From CAYXXZ01 sp964469165 (GTDB taxonomy: Bacteria; Pseudomonadota; Gammaproteobacteria; Pseudomonadales; Porticoccaceae), in assembly GCA_964469165.1 (NCBI GenBank), contig CAYXXZ010000019.1:1-38626 (forward strand): a stretch of DNA of 38,626 nucleotides, written 5' to 3'. Positions 1 to 8,274 of this stretch are shown one piece after another (position 1 is the first letter of the stretch; the number at the start of each line of letters is the position of its first letter). The notes below the pieces were generated by a model. The model saw nothing but the letters and a program-made list of their open reading frames with translations, did not search any database and was not told the DNA's origin. Both the position numbers and the translations under genes were made by a program.

Positions 1-2
1 TT

Positions 3-335
3 CTCGCCCTGGCGACGTCTCACCCCTACACCCAGGTGCGTGTGCTGTTGCGCGACGCGTTTTCCTTGAGCAGCCATTTCCACCCTTTTATTGCCCTGTG
101 TCGGCGCCTGCAGAGCCGCATCGAGTTGCGTACCCTGGGCGAGAATCCCGGCATCGAACACGGAGAATTCATCACCGGCGATGACGACGCCCTGCTTTAC
201 CTGCTCGATCCCGCTCGCAAGGAGGGGTATCTGTGTCTCTACTCGCCTGCGGAAGTGCGCCGCCTCAACAGCGATTTCGACACCCTCTGGCAATATGGTG
301 AGCCCGATCTGGAATCCCGCCGCTTGCATCTCTGA
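3..335 (+). CDS. DUF7931-type protein, C-terminal part (5' end outside window)
   Basis: The frame is open from the first bases of the window to a TGA at 333-335, so only the last 110 or so residues are present and the start is missing. The sequence reads as alternating helices and strands with VRVLLRD, PFIALCRRLQSRIELR, DDALLYLLDP and an ending FDTLWQYGEPDLESRRLHL-like tail. This matches my memory of the DUF7931 domain, which often follows a GNAT acetyltransferase domain in gammaproteobacteria and is related to phospholipase-D-like folds. No catalytic motif is visible in this part. It converges with the lipoprotein gene downstream. Family assignment is by recall of the C-terminal pattern; the function is unknown. 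Confidence 0.6.
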   Translation, partial: LALATSHPYTQVRVLLRDAFSLSSHFHPFIALCRRLQSRIELRTLGENPGIEHGEFITGDDDALLYLLDPARKEGYLCLYSPAEVRRLNSDFDTLWQYGEPDLESRRLHL

Positions 336-516
336 CTGCAGGGCAACCAGAGCCTGTTCACGACCTTTCCGGGATCAAGCGCCATATCGCCGTCGACCGC
401 GAGGCTTGCGGGTGACGGCCGTGGATCGACGTTCGGGTATTCACCGGCGGGGGATGACCGTATGCCCTGCACCCCAATGGTTGTGCGCGCTCCTGCACGA
501 GTACAGATAGTGCATC

Positions 517-768
517 TCAGTAAACGATGGAGCGCTTCTCGATTTCCTTCTTGCGACGATCGTACTCTTCGCGTGTGATTCGACCTTTGTCATAGTCCTC
601 CTTGAGTGCGTCCATGGCGCGCTTGTTGGAGTACTCGTAGGCCGCACCGCCCACGGCGGCGCCACCGACGACCTGCTTGGTGGTACAACCAGAGACGGCA
701 AGCCCGATACCCGCGCAGAGTACGACCGCACAGCTGGCGGAAAGCATGGTTTGGAGTGGCTTGTTCAT
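517..768 (-). CDS. small lipoprotein with SHOCT-like C-terminus
   Basis: An 83-residue protein. Residues 1-27 form a lipoprotein signal peptide (short basic N-terminus, hydrophobic core) ending in a lipobox VSGC with Cys28 as the lipidated residue. A glycine/alanine-rich stretch (about 33-46) follows. The C-terminal 30 residues (LKEDYDKGRITREEYDRRKKEIEKR) have the pattern of SHOCT domains, short helical oligomerisation segments with a G-x-I-T-x-E-E-Y-x-x-x-K core. It is probably anchored in the outer or inner membrane and may oligomerise. No partner is evident: upstream lies a 327-bp spacer and then the 3' end of glcB. Similar small lipoproteins are common in gammaproteobacteria and their role is not known. 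Confidence 0.75.
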   Translation of the reverse strand: MNKPLQTMLSASCAVVLCAGIGLAVSGCTTKQVVGGAAVGGAAYEYSNKRAMDALKEDYDKGRITREEYDRRKKEIEKRSIVY

Positions 769-1095
769 GGGGTGATTCTCCTGTCAGGCGGCCGGAGAAC
801 CGCGGAAGCTGCTCTCCAGCGGGTTTGCATCATGCCATTAGTGCATGGCTCACCTATCCATGGCCCGCAAACCCCATGCCATAAGAAAAATCACTTATTA
901 GTCAGCACCTTGCCTTTACTTCTCAGCGGGGACACCGAAATCCTGTTGCCGGAATGCGCCAGATCCGTAGAGATCCGCCAATTTTCCTTTGCGTTCAGGC
1001 AGGTAGGATGTCGCCCAAAAGAAACACCCCGCAACCACGCCGATATTCGTCGGCCTGGTTGCAGGGTGGTTCGGAAGCGGGATCTGTCTTGCCGA
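769..1095. other. intergenic region between lipoprotein gene and glcB
   Basis: 327 bp that must hold the promoter of the lipoprotein gene (leftward) and the 3' end of the glcB transcript. The only clear element is the glcB terminator at 1017-1062. Open frames crossing this stretch look like chance frames with no recognisable protein. Confidence 0.5.
1017..1062 (-). terminator. rho-independent terminator of glcB
   Basis: On the minus strand, 34 bp past the glcB stop, GCAACCA and GCCGA pair with TCGGC and TGGTTGC across one C/C bulge (1031-1062). This is followed after a short C/G-rich stretch by a T-rich tract (complement of 1017-1025). It is the expected hairpin-plus-U layout, though the U tract is interrupted. 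Confidence 0.55.
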
Positions 1096-3291
1096 TCAGA
1101 TGGCGAATTTCTCCTTGGCTTTCTGCCGGTAGGCGTGCAGCAGTGGCTCGGTATAGCCACTGGGCTGCTCCCGGCCCTTGAGGATCAGATCGCGAGCCGC
1201 GGCGAACGCAATGCTGTCGTCAAAAGCGGGTGCCATATTGCGATAGTTGGGATCCCCCGCGTTCTGACGATCCACCACCTCGGCCATTTTCTTGAGGGTG
1301 GCGATCACCTGCTCCTCGCTGCAAATGCCGTGATACAGCCAATTACAAATATGCTGGCTGGAAATGCGCAGCGTGGCGCGGTCTTCCATCAGGCCGACGT
1401 CATTGATGTCTGGCACCTTGGAGCAACCGATGCCCTGTTCCACCCAACGCACCACGTAGCCCAGGATACCCTGCGTATTGTTGTCCAGCTCGCGCTGAAT
1501 CTCGTCGGCACTGAGCCTGGTGTCACCGAGCAGCGGGATATCGAGAATATCGTCAACCGAGGCGCGCTCGCGCTTGGTCAGCGTTTGCTGAAGAGTGAAA
1601 ACGTCCACTTCGTGATAGTGCAGCGCATGCAGGGTGGCCGCCGTCGGCGACGGTACCCAGGCGGTGTTCGCACCGGCCTGGGGATGATTGATCTTGGCTT
1701 TCAGCATTGCCGCCATATTGTCGGGCTCGGCCCACATGCCTTTGCCGATCTGTGCCTTGCCCGCCAGGCCGCATGCCAGTCCCACGTCGACATTGCTGGC
1801 TTCATAGGCCTTGATCCACTTGCGATTCTTGAGCTCGCCCTTGGCGGCAAAGGGGCCCGCCTCCATGCTGGTGTGAATTTCATCGCCGGTGCGATCCAGG
1901 AAGCCGGTGTTGATGAACGCCACCCTGCCCTGCGCGGCGCGGATGCACTCCTTCAGGTTGATTGAAGTGCGGCGCTCTTCGTCCATGATGCCCACCTTGA
2001 GGGTGTGGCGCGCCAAACCCAGGGCGTCCTCGATGGCGTTGAACAGGTCGTCGGTGAATGCCGCCTCCTCGGGGCCATGCATCTTGGGCTTGACGATGTA
2101 GATGCTGCCGGTGCGGGAATTGCGCACTGCGCCAGTGCCCTTGAGATCGTGGATAGCGGCGAGCGAAGTGATCATGCCATCCATGATGCCCTCGGGAATT
2201 TCATTGCCCGCAGCATCCAGGATGGCCGGAGTGGTCATCAGATGACCTACATTGCGCACGAAAAGCAGGCTTCTGCCCGGCAGTGAAAATGCCTCGCCGG
2301 TCGGCGACAGGTAGTCGCGATCCGGATTCATGCGCCGCATGAAGGTGCTGCCGCCCTTGCTGACGGGCTCTTCGAGCGTGCCCTTCATCAGTCCCAGCCA
2401 GTTGCTGTAGACCAGACATTTGTCCGCCGCATCCACCGCCGCGATCGAATCTTCGCAGTCCATGATGGTGGTGAGCGCCGCCTCGAGCACGATGTCCTTG
2501 ATGCCTGCGCTGTCCGTTGCACCGATATTATCTTCAGGGTCAATCTGAACTTCAGCATGCAGGCCATTGTTTTTCAAAAGTATCGCTGTCGGTTGTTCCG
2601 CGCTTCCCTGATATCCGCGGAGTTTTTCCGGTTGCTGGAGCCGCGCTTTCTGGCCGCTGGCAAGCGTCACTTCCAGGGCGCCCTCTAGGATGCGGTATGC
2701 CGTCGCCCCCACATGAGAACCCTCAGTAAGCGGGAAATGGGCGTCGAGAAACTCGCGGCCGCGGGCAATGACCTGATTGCCGCGCACGGGATTGTAGGGC
2801 CCAGCCTTGTGCGCTCCACCTTCTTCGGCAATGACATCGGTACCATAGAGTGCGTCATACAGGCTGCCCCAGCGCGCATTGGCGGCATTGAGGGCAAAGC
2901 GGGCGTTCATGACGGGCACCACCAGTTGCGGGCCGGCTTGCCGGGCGATTTCTTCATCGACATTTTCGGTGTTGATGGTGAAATCGCCAGCTTCGGGCAG
3001 CAGATAGCCGATGTCCCGCAGGAAGCTCTTGTACTGGGCGAAATCCTGAGGTTGGCCGCGGCGTTGCCGGTGCCAATCATCGATGGTGGCCTGCAGGCTG
3101 TCACGTTTCTCGAGCAATGCCTTGTTGCGGGGCGCGAACTGCGCAACGATCTTGCCGAATGCCGCCCAGAAATCCGCGACGTTCACGTCGGTGCCAGGGA
3201 TGATCTGCTCGTTTACCAGGGCATAAAGGGCAGGATCGACCTGCAATCCCGCCACCTGAATCCGTTGCTGCTGTTGCGATTGAAGCGTCAT
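1096..3291 (-). CDS. glcB: malate synthase G
   Basis: 731 residues; E. coli GlcB has 723. It condenses glyoxylate with acetyl-CoA to give malate, the second step of the glyoxylate bypass, in the cytoplasm. Active-site motifs are all visible: IMDCEDS with Asp278 and Glu280, LLFVRNVGH with Arg346, HGPEE (408-409), GIMDEERR with Asp437 for Mg binding, and GLMEDRAT with Asp637 as the likely catalytic base. The start at 3291 (MTLQSQQQQ) is preferred over an in-frame ATG 28 codons upstream, because the extension is basic and unlike the family; a GGGATGA sequence lies just upstream. It is monocistronic, with a terminator hairpin after the stop. It lies 3.3 kb from aceA and on the opposite strand, so the two bypass genes are separate transcripts. 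Confidence 0.97.
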   Translation of the reverse strand: MTLQSQQQQRIQVAGLQVDPALYALVNEQIIPGTDVNVADFWAAFGKIVAQFAPRNKALLEKRDSLQATIDDWHRQRRGQPQDFAQYKSFLRDIGYLLPEAGDFTINTENVDEEIARQAGPQLVVPVMNARFALNAANARWGSLYDALYGTDVIAEEGGAHKAGPYNPVRGNQVIARGREFLDAHFPLTEGSHVGATAYRILEGALEVTLASGQKARLQQPEKLRGYQGSAEQPTAILLKNNGLHAEVQIDPEDNIGATDSAGIKDIVLEAALTTIMDCEDSIAAVDAADKCLVYSNWLGLMKGTLEEPVSKGGSTFMRRMNPDRDYLSPTGEAFSLPGRSLLFVRNVGHLMTTPAILDAAGNEIPEGIMDGMITSLAAIHDLKGTGAVRNSRTGSIYIVKPKMHGPEEAAFTDDLFNAIEDALGLARHTLKVGIMDEERRTSINLKECIRAAQGRVAFINTGFLDRTGDEIHTSMEAGPFAAKGELKNRKWIKAYEASNVDVGLACGLAGKAQIGKGMWAEPDNMAAMLKAKINHPQAGANTAWVPSPTAATLHALHYHEVDVFTLQQTLTKRERASVDDILDIPLLGDTRLSADEIQRELDNNTQGILGYVVRWVEQGIGCSKVPDINDVGLMEDRATLRISSQHICNWLYHGICSEEQVIATLKKMAEVVDRQNAGDPNYRNMAPAFDDSIAFAAARDLILKGREQPSGYTEPLLHAYRQKAKEKFAI

Positions 3292-3450
3292 GATGTCATC
3301 CCGATAGCTGAGCCGGACAAGCCGGCGAACGAAAATTAAGCGTGCAATGGTATAGATTGGGCCATAATCAAGCAAAGCGATTGTTTTTATGGTCGGTATT
3401 CATTTGATAAATACTGATGGTGCAGGCGCTCGCCATTACCCCGGTGGCCT

Positions 3451-3543
3451 TCAGGCCCTGTCGGTTCTGCAATAGATCTGATGCAGGGTCTCGATCACTT
3501 CGAGCGCCGGCCCGGGAACCAGAGAATAGTAAACGGACTGGGC
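3451..3543 (-). pseudogene. ArsR-family regulator, C-terminal remnant
   Basis: The reading frame encodes SVYYSLVPGPALEVIETL followed by HQIYC and a stop. This is the typical end of ArsR/SmtB winged-helix repressors, where the wing is followed by VYYSL and a last helix ending LLH-x-L/I-Y/F-C. Nothing resembling the recognition helix or the N-terminal helices is found upstream. The similarity stops within a few bases of the REP-like element at 3548. The most economical reading is a regulator gene destroyed by deletion and/or repeat insertion. The match is short, so chance similarity cannot be excluded. Confidence 0.45.
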
Positions 3544-3547
3544 ATCC

Positions 3548-3609
3548 TGTAGGAACTTGCCTGCAAGCGACAGCCACCGAGATTTGTCGCCTGCGGGCAG
3601 GCTCCTACA
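3548..3609 (-). repeat. REP-like inverted pair, copy 1
   Basis: Two arms, TGTAGGAACTTGCCTGCAAG and the complement of a TGCGGGCAGGCTCCTACA arm, enclose a spacer containing ACCGAGATTTGTCGCC. Read on the minus strand it is nearly identical to the copies at 27063 and 27182, including the GGCGACAAAT...CGGTGG centre. The GTAGGAGC arms resemble the REP/BIME elements of Pseudomonas and relatives. Confidence 0.85.
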
Positions 3610-3673
3610 GGCATCTACGTGAAACTCAGCCAAACAATGCCGAATTGCAAGATCGTGAACAGGCTCTTTATTG

Positions 3674-3721
3674 TAAAAACGGAAATTCGGGCTGGCGGCC
3701 TTGGCAATTGCCGCCAGCCCG
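3674..3721 (-). terminator. rho-independent terminator of katA
   Basis: A perfect 12-bp stem, CGGGCTGGCGGC (3688-3699) with GCCGCCAGCCCG (3710-3721), and a 10-nt loop. On the minus strand it is followed by GAATTTCCGTTTTTAC. It begins about 10 bp past the katA stop. Confidence 0.85.
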
Positions 3722-3731
3722 AGCGACTCCC

Positions 3732-5195
3732 TTACGCCAGGGCCTTCAGCGCTGCCGCCACACCGGCACCATAGGCTGGATCGGCCTTGCTGCAGTTGTC
3801 GATGTGACGCTGCTGAATGAATTCCGGCGCGGCGGCGATGTTGCGGGCGGTGTTGTCGAACAATGCCTGCTGCTGCTCCGCGGTCATCAGCCGGAACAGA
3901 TCACCGGGCTGCTTGTAGTAGTTGTCATCGTCCTGACGGTAGTCCCACCAGTCCGCATCGCCATTGATCTTCAACGGCGGCTCGCGGTACTCCGGCTGCT
4001 CCTGCCACTGGCCGAAGCTGTTGGGTTCGTAATGGGGCAGACCGCCGTAGTTGCCGTCCATGCGTCCGGCTCCGTCGCGGTGGTTGCTGTGTACCGGGCA
4101 GCGAGCGGTGTTGACCGGGATCTGGTGATAGTTCACGCCCAGGCGGTAACGCTGCGCGTCGGCGTAGTTGAACAGGCGCGCCTGCAGCATCTTGTCGGGT
4201 GAGACGCCAATGCCCGGCACCAGGTTGCTTGGCGCAAACGCGCTTTGCTCGACGTCGGCAAAGAAGTTTTCCGGGTTGCGGTTGAGCTCGAACTCCCCGA
4301 CTTCGATCAGCGGATAGTCACCTTTCGGCCACACCTTGGTGAGGTCGAAGGGATGGTACGGCACCTTCTCGGCGTCGGTTTCCGGCATCACCTGGATGTA
4401 CATGGTCCATTTGGGGAAGTCACCGCGCTCGATGGCTTCATACAGATCGCGCTGGCTGCTCTCGCGATCGCGGCCCACCAGCTCAGCGGCTTCGGCGTCG
4501 GTCAGGTTCTTGATGCCCTGCTGGGTACGGAAGTGCATCTTGATCCAGAAACGCTCGCCGTCCCTGTTCCAGAAGCTGTAAGTGTGGGAACTGAAACCGT
4601 GCATGTGGCGGTAGCTCGCGGGGATTCCGCGGTCGCTCATGACGATGGTCACCTGGTGCAGGGCCTCGGGCAGTGATGACCACCAGTCCCAGTTGTTGGT
4701 AGCCGAGCGCATGTTGGTGCGCGGATCGCGCTTGACCGCCTTGTTGAGGTCGGGGAACTTGCGCGGATCGCGGATGAAGAACACCGGGGTGTTGTTGCCC
4801 ACCATGTCCCAGTTACCTTCCTCGGTATAGAACTTGAGAGCAAAGCCGCGGATGTCGCGCTCGGCGTCAGCCGCACCGCGCTCGCCCGCTACCGTGGTGA
4901 AACGGGCGAACATCTCGGTCTTCTTGCCGACACTCTCGAAAATTTTCGCGCGGGTGTACCTGGTGATGTCATGGGTAACGGTGAAGGTGCCGAAAGCGCC
5001 CGAGCCCTTGGCATGCATGCGCCGCTCGGGGATCACTTCGCGCACGAAGTTGGCGAGTTTTTCGTTGAGCCACACATCCTGCGCCAGCAACGGGCCGCGG
5101 GCACCAGCTGTGAGGCTGTTCTGGTTGTCCGGCACCGGGGCGCCAAACTGAGTAGTAAGCTTGCTGCCTTTCTTGTCGTCGGAAGAGGAAGACAT
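3732..5195 (-). CDS. katA: monofunctional haem catalase (KatA type)
   Basis: 487 residues, the small-subunit catalase size; P. aeruginosa KatA has 482. It decomposes hydrogen peroxide to water and oxygen in the cytoplasm. The distal catalytic His61 lies in the VIPERRMHAKGSGAFG signature, Asn134 in GNNTPVFF, and the proximal haem-ligand Tyr344 in ARLFNYADAQRYRLG. There is no signal peptide and no C-terminal flavodoxin-like domain, so it is not a large-subunit HPII catalase. AAAGGAG lies a few bases upstream of the ATG. The gene is flanked by a terminator downstream and a 367-bp spacer upstream. Its position between the two glyoxylate genes fits peroxide made during fatty-acid or amine oxidation, but that link is inference. 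Confidence 0.97.
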   Translation of the reverse strand: MSSSSDDKKGSKLTTQFGAPVPDNQNSLTAGARGPLLAQDVWLNEKLANFVREVIPERRMHAKGSGAFGTFTVTHDITRYTRAKIFESVGKKTEMFARFTTVAGERGAADAERDIRGFALKFYTEEGNWDMVGNNTPVFFIRDPRKFPDLNKAVKRDPRTNMRSATNNWDWWSSLPEALHQVTIVMSDRGIPASYRHMHGFSSHTYSFWNRDGERFWIKMHFRTQQGIKNLTDAEAAELVGRDRESSQRDLYEAIERGDFPKWTMYIQVMPETDAEKVPYHPFDLTKVWPKGDYPLIEVGEFELNRNPENFFADVEQSAFAPSNLVPGIGVSPDKMLQARLFNYADAQRYRLGVNYHQIPVNTARCPVHSNHRDGAGRMDGNYGGLPHYEPNSFGQWQEQPEYREPPLKINGDADWWDYRQDDDNYYKQPGDLFRLMTAEQQQALFDNTARNIAAAPEFIQQRHIDNCSKADPAYGAGVAAALKALA

Positions 5196-5562
5196 TACAG
5201 AACTCCTTTGTTGCTTGGATGGAAAATTATTAGTAATGATTCAGCGGGTCGATCATGAGACCCCACGCCACAGCAGTGTACCTCAACACGCGAGACGGGC
5301 GTACTGCAGCGAGCTTGCGGAGGGAGAAAATATCCTGTCGCTCCTTGAATTGCCCATTGATCGGAAAACGGACTTGCAGATCTCCATGCCATGATCTTCA
5401 AGCTGCCAAAGCCCGGTTTTTTTCCTGCGCGTGTAGGGGCAATTCATGAATTGCCCCTACGGTATGCAGCGAGAATCGACAGGCCGGGTTGCAGCCCGAG
5501 CTCCCGATGACTCCGCAGAAGTACCCCCCAGTCTGGACGTCCATCATTACTCCTTGATGACG
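5196..5562. other. intergenic region upstream of katA
   Basis: 367 bp between the 3' end of the LysR gene and katA, both leftward. The katA-proximal part (about 5220-5240) is AT-rich (TAATAATTTTCC on the minus strand) and probably carries its promoter. I could not assign -35/-10 boxes or an OxyR site with confidence. A perfect 28-bp palindrome lies at 5433-5460. Confidence 0.5.
5433..5460. repeat. perfect 28-bp palindrome
   Basis: Arm GTAGGGGCAATTCA is followed directly by its exact reverse complement, with no loop. It lies about 100 bp past the LysR stop. There is no T-tract, so it is not a standard terminator. It has the look of a dispersed palindromic repeat. Only one copy is seen in this window. 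Confidence 0.8.
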
Positions 5563-6534
5563 TCATTCGAGATATCCCTCCGAACGGCTTTCGCGGTCGA
5601 TATCGGCGGCGAGTTCGATCAACAGGCGCCGCATCCAGCGGTGTGCGGGGTTGTGCTGCAACAGCGGTGACCAGGCCATCTTCAGCTCGATGGCGGGAAT
5701 GGGGAACGGCGGCTGCCGTACCACCAGGTTGTATTCGTGGCTTACGGTTCGCGCCGCCTTGCTCGGCACGGTGACGATCAGGTTCTTCTGGCGCGCCAGC
5801 AGCATGGCCGACAGGTAATGGCGCGTGTAGACGCGGATGGTGCGGGTTTTGCCGAGGCGCTTGAGAGCCTTGTCCACCCAGCCGAGCTTCTGGATGTCGG
5901 CGCCGGGTTTGATGCCGGTGCCCGCTCCCCAGCCGGTCTTGCTCACCCACACGTGATCGCCCGCGAGATAGGCGCCCAGCGTGAAGTTTTTCAGCAAGGG
6001 GTTGTCGCGCCCGATGACGCAGGCGTAGTTGTCTTCCCACAGGGTGACCTGGTGGAAAGACTGTGGCAGATTGTCGAAACGGTTGATGACCATGTCCACG
6101 TTGCCGCGCTCCACGTCTTCGAAGCTCATGTCGCTGGGGGCGAGAATGTCGAGCACGATATGGGGCGCCTCCTGGCGCAGACGTGCCAACAGCGACGGGA
6201 TCAGGGTGGCCTCGGTGTAGTCACTGACCATGATGCGGAATACGCGCTGCGCGCGCGCCGGGTCGAAGTCGGAATCGGACTGCAGTGCCTTTTCAAGCGC
6301 CAGCAAGGCTTCCCGCACCATGGGCTGGAGTTCGAGCGCGCGCTCCGTGGGTGTCATGCCATCGCTGGTGCGCACCAGCAGTGGATCGTTGAAGAGTTCC
6401 CGCAGGCGCCGCAGGCCATTGCTCATGGCGGGCTGGCTGAGACCGATGAACTCTGCGGCGCGGGTCACATTGCGCTCTCTTAGCAGAACATCGAGGTAAA
6501 CCAGCAGGTTGAGATCGACTCTTTCGATATTCAT
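5563..6534 (-). CDS. LysR-family transcriptional regulator, divergent from aceA
   Basis: 323 residues. The N-terminal winged helix-turn-helix (about 6-65) reads DLNLLVYLDVLLRERNVTRA and SQPAMSNGLRRLRELFNDPL, the standard LysR DNA-binding region. This is followed by a linker helix and a two-lobed effector domain (about 95-305). The sequence style (DLNLL-x-x-LDVLL, ND-PLLVR, FRI-x-x-SDY) is that of the NodD/LinR-like subgroup. It is transcribed divergently from aceA with a 100-bp AT-rich spacer, the classic LysR arrangement, so it probably controls isocitrate lyase and itself. The effector is unknown; a C2 or acyl-CoA-derived signal is a guess. Confidence 0.92.
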   Translation of the reverse strand: MNIERVDLNLLVYLDVLLRERNVTRAAEFIGLSQPAMSNGLRRLRELFNDPLLVRTSDGMTPTERALELQPMVREALLALEKALQSDSDFDPARAQRVFRIMVSDYTEATLIPSLLARLRQEAPHIVLDILAPSDMSFEDVERGNVDMVINRFDNLPQSFHQVTLWEDNYACVIGRDNPLLKNFTLGAYLAGDHVWVSKTGWGAGTGIKPGADIQKLGWVDKALKRLGKTRTIRVYTRHYLSAMLLARQKNLIVTVPSKAARTVSHEYNLVVRQPPFPIPAIELKMAWSPLLQHNPAHRWMRRLLIELAADIDRESRSEGYLE

Positions 6535-6634
6535 ACGGCAAATAGTGAAAATTAAAAGTATAAATTAGTTAAATCATGGCTCGATGTCTACACTTCGCGC
6601 ACCTTTTACTACAGCCACCTCACGGGAAACACAC
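6535..6634. promoter_or_regulatory. divergent LysR/aceA promoter region
   Basis: 100 bp separate the two start codons. Positions 6539-6580 are strongly AT-rich (AAATAGTGAAAATTAAAAG, then TATAAATTAGTTAAAT) against a GC-rich background. They contain imperfect inverted AT blocks of the T-N11-A kind bound by LysR proteins. The exact operator and promoter boxes cannot be fixed by eye. Confidence 0.5.
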
Positions 6635-8230
6635 ATGTCAAACTACCTGAGCGAAATCGCCAAGCTTGAAAAAGTCATCGGCGACGCAGGCAAGACCTGG
6701 AATTCCATCAACCCGGAATCCGCTGCTCGCATGCGCCTTCAGAACCGCTTCAAGACCGGTCTGGACATTGCCAAGTACACCGCCGCCATCATGCGCAAGG
6801 ACATGGCGGAATATGACGCTGACACCTCTGTGTACACCCAATCCCTGGGGTGCTGGCACGGCTTTATCGGTCAGCAGAAGCTCATCTCCATCAAGAAGCA
6901 CCTGAAGACCACCAACAAGCGCTACCTCTACCTGTCTGGCTGGATGGTTGCCGCGCTGCGCTCCGACTTCGGCCCCCTGCCCGACCAGTCCATGCACGAG
7001 AAAACCGTCGTCTCCGGCTTGATCGAGGAGCTCTACACGTTCCTGCGCCAGGCCGATGCCCGCGAGCTGGATCTGCTGTTCACCGCGCTCGACAATGCCC
7101 GCGCCGCCGGTGACAAGGCCGAGGAGCAGAACATTCTGAGCCAGATCGACAATTTCGAAACGCACGTGGTGCCCATCATCGCCGACATCGACGCGGGCTT
7201 TGGCAACGCCGAGGCGACCTACCTGCTCGCCAGGAGAATGATCGAAGCCGGCGCCTGCTGCATTCAGATCGAGAACCAGGTTTCCGACGAGAAGCAATGC
7301 GGCCACCAGGACGGCAAGGTGACCGTTCCCCACGAAGACTTCCTCGCCAAGATCAATGCCGTGCGCTATGCGTTCCTCGAACTGGGCGTCGACGACGGCG
7401 TCATCGTGGCACGCACCGACTCCCTGGGCGCTGGCCTGACCAAGCAGATCGCGGTCACCAAAGAGCCTGGCGATCTTGGCGACCAGTACAACAGTTTCCT
7501 GGATTGCGATGAGATCTCCCCCGCCGAGTTGCAGAATGGCGATGTTGTCATCAATCGCGACGGCAAGCTGCTGCGTCCCAAGCGCCTGCCCTCCAACCTG
7601 TTCCAGTTCCGCCCCGGCACCGGCGAAGACCGCGTCATTCTCGACTGCATCACCTCCCTGCAAAACGGTGCCGATCTGCTGTGGATCGAGACCGAGAAGC
7701 CGCACGTTGGCCAGATCAAGAGCATGGTAGACCGCGTCCGCGAAGTCGTTCCCAATGCCAAGCTGGTCTACAACAACAGCCCATCTTTCAACTGGACTCT
7801 CAACTTCCGTCAGCAAGTATTTGATTCCTGGGCTGCTGAAGGCAAAGACGTATCCGCCTACGATCGCGCCAACCTGATGAGCGTGGACTACGACGAGACC
7901 GAGCTGTCCGCTGAAGCCGATGAGCGCATTCGCACCTTCCAGCGCGACGCTTCCGCCCATGCAGGTATCTTCCACCACCTGATCACCCTGCCGACGTACC
8001 ACACTGCCGCGCTGTCCACCGACAACCTGGCCAAGGGTTACTTCGCCGACCAGGGCATGCTGGCCTACGTCAAGGGCGTACAGCGTCAGGAGATCCGTCA
8101 GGGTATCGCTTGTGTGAAGCACCAGAACATGTCTGGCTCCGACATTGGCGACAACCACAAGGAGTACTTCTCCGGTGAAGCTGCGCTGAAAGCAAGCGGC
8201 AAAGACAACACCATGAATCAGTTCTCCTGA
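6635..8230 (+). CDS. aceA: isocitrate lyase (531-residue Pseudomonas type)
   Basis: 531 residues, the length of the Pseudomonas-type isocitrate lyase and longer than the 434-residue E. coli enzyme. It cleaves isocitrate to glyoxylate and succinate, the first step of the glyoxylate bypass. The catalytic loop is KQCGH (220-224, Cys222), where E. coli has KKCGH; KQCGH is the form I know from the Pseudomonas-type enzyme. The Mg-binding DIDAGFGN (184-191) and SGWMVAA (101-107) segments are intact. Start chosen at MSNYLSEIAK with GGGAAA upstream; an earlier in-frame ATG at 6584 adds a 17-residue tail with no family support. It is monocistronic with a strong terminator and divergent from its probable LysR regulator. 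Confidence 0.97.
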   Translation: MSNYLSEIAKLEKVIGDAGKTWNSINPESAARMRLQNRFKTGLDIAKYTAAIMRKDMAEYDADTSVYTQSLGCWHGFIGQQKLISIKKHLKTTNKRYLYLSGWMVAALRSDFGPLPDQSMHEKTVVSGLIEELYTFLRQADARELDLLFTALDNARAAGDKAEEQNILSQIDNFETHVVPIIADIDAGFGNAEATYLLARRMIEAGACCIQIENQVSDEKQCGHQDGKVTVPHEDFLAKINAVRYAFLELGVDDGVIVARTDSLGAGLTKQIAVTKEPGDLGDQYNSFLDCDEISPAELQNGDVVINRDGKLLRPKRLPSNLFQFRPGTGEDRVILDCITSLQNGADLLWIETEKPHVGQIKSMVDRVREVVPNAKLVYNNSPSFNWTLNFRQQVFDSWAAEGKDVSAYDRANLMSVDYDETELSAEADERIRTFQRDASAHAGIFHHLITLPTYHTAALSTDNLAKGYFADQGMLAYVKGVQRQEIRQGIACVKHQNMSGSDIGDNHKEYFSGEAALKASGKDNTMNQFS

Positions 8231-8242
8231 TTGTCTGCCCGC

Positions 8243-8271
8243 AAAAAACCCCGGCTTGCCCGGGGTTTTTT
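8243..8271 (+). terminator. rho-independent terminator of aceA
   Basis: AAAAAACCCCGG and CCGGGGTTTTTT form a symmetric hairpin with a 5-nt loop, starting 12 bp past the aceA stop and ending in a T-run. Confidence 0.92.
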
Positions 8272-8274
8272 ATG

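Larger units (their letters stand above)
3292..3731. other. intergenic region glcB-katA with REP-like element and ArsR remnant
   Basis: 440 bp. It holds the glcB promoter region (AT-richer, about 3340-3420), a remnant of an ArsR-type regulator (3451-3543), a REP-like inverted pair (3548-3609) and the katA terminator (3674-3721). No intact gene is seen. Confidence 0.6.

Noticed and set aside
891..1160. Possible small gene of about 89 codons overlapping the 3' end of glcB
   Set aside because: Composition is Arg/Pro/Ser-rich with no domain, it overlaps both the terminator and glcB, and it has no ribosome site.
6638..8158. Long open frame of about 500 codons on the strand opposite aceA
   Set aside because: It is antisense to a fully recognised isocitrate lyase, has biased hydrophobic low-complexity composition and no recognisable domain; it results from codon bias of the real gene.
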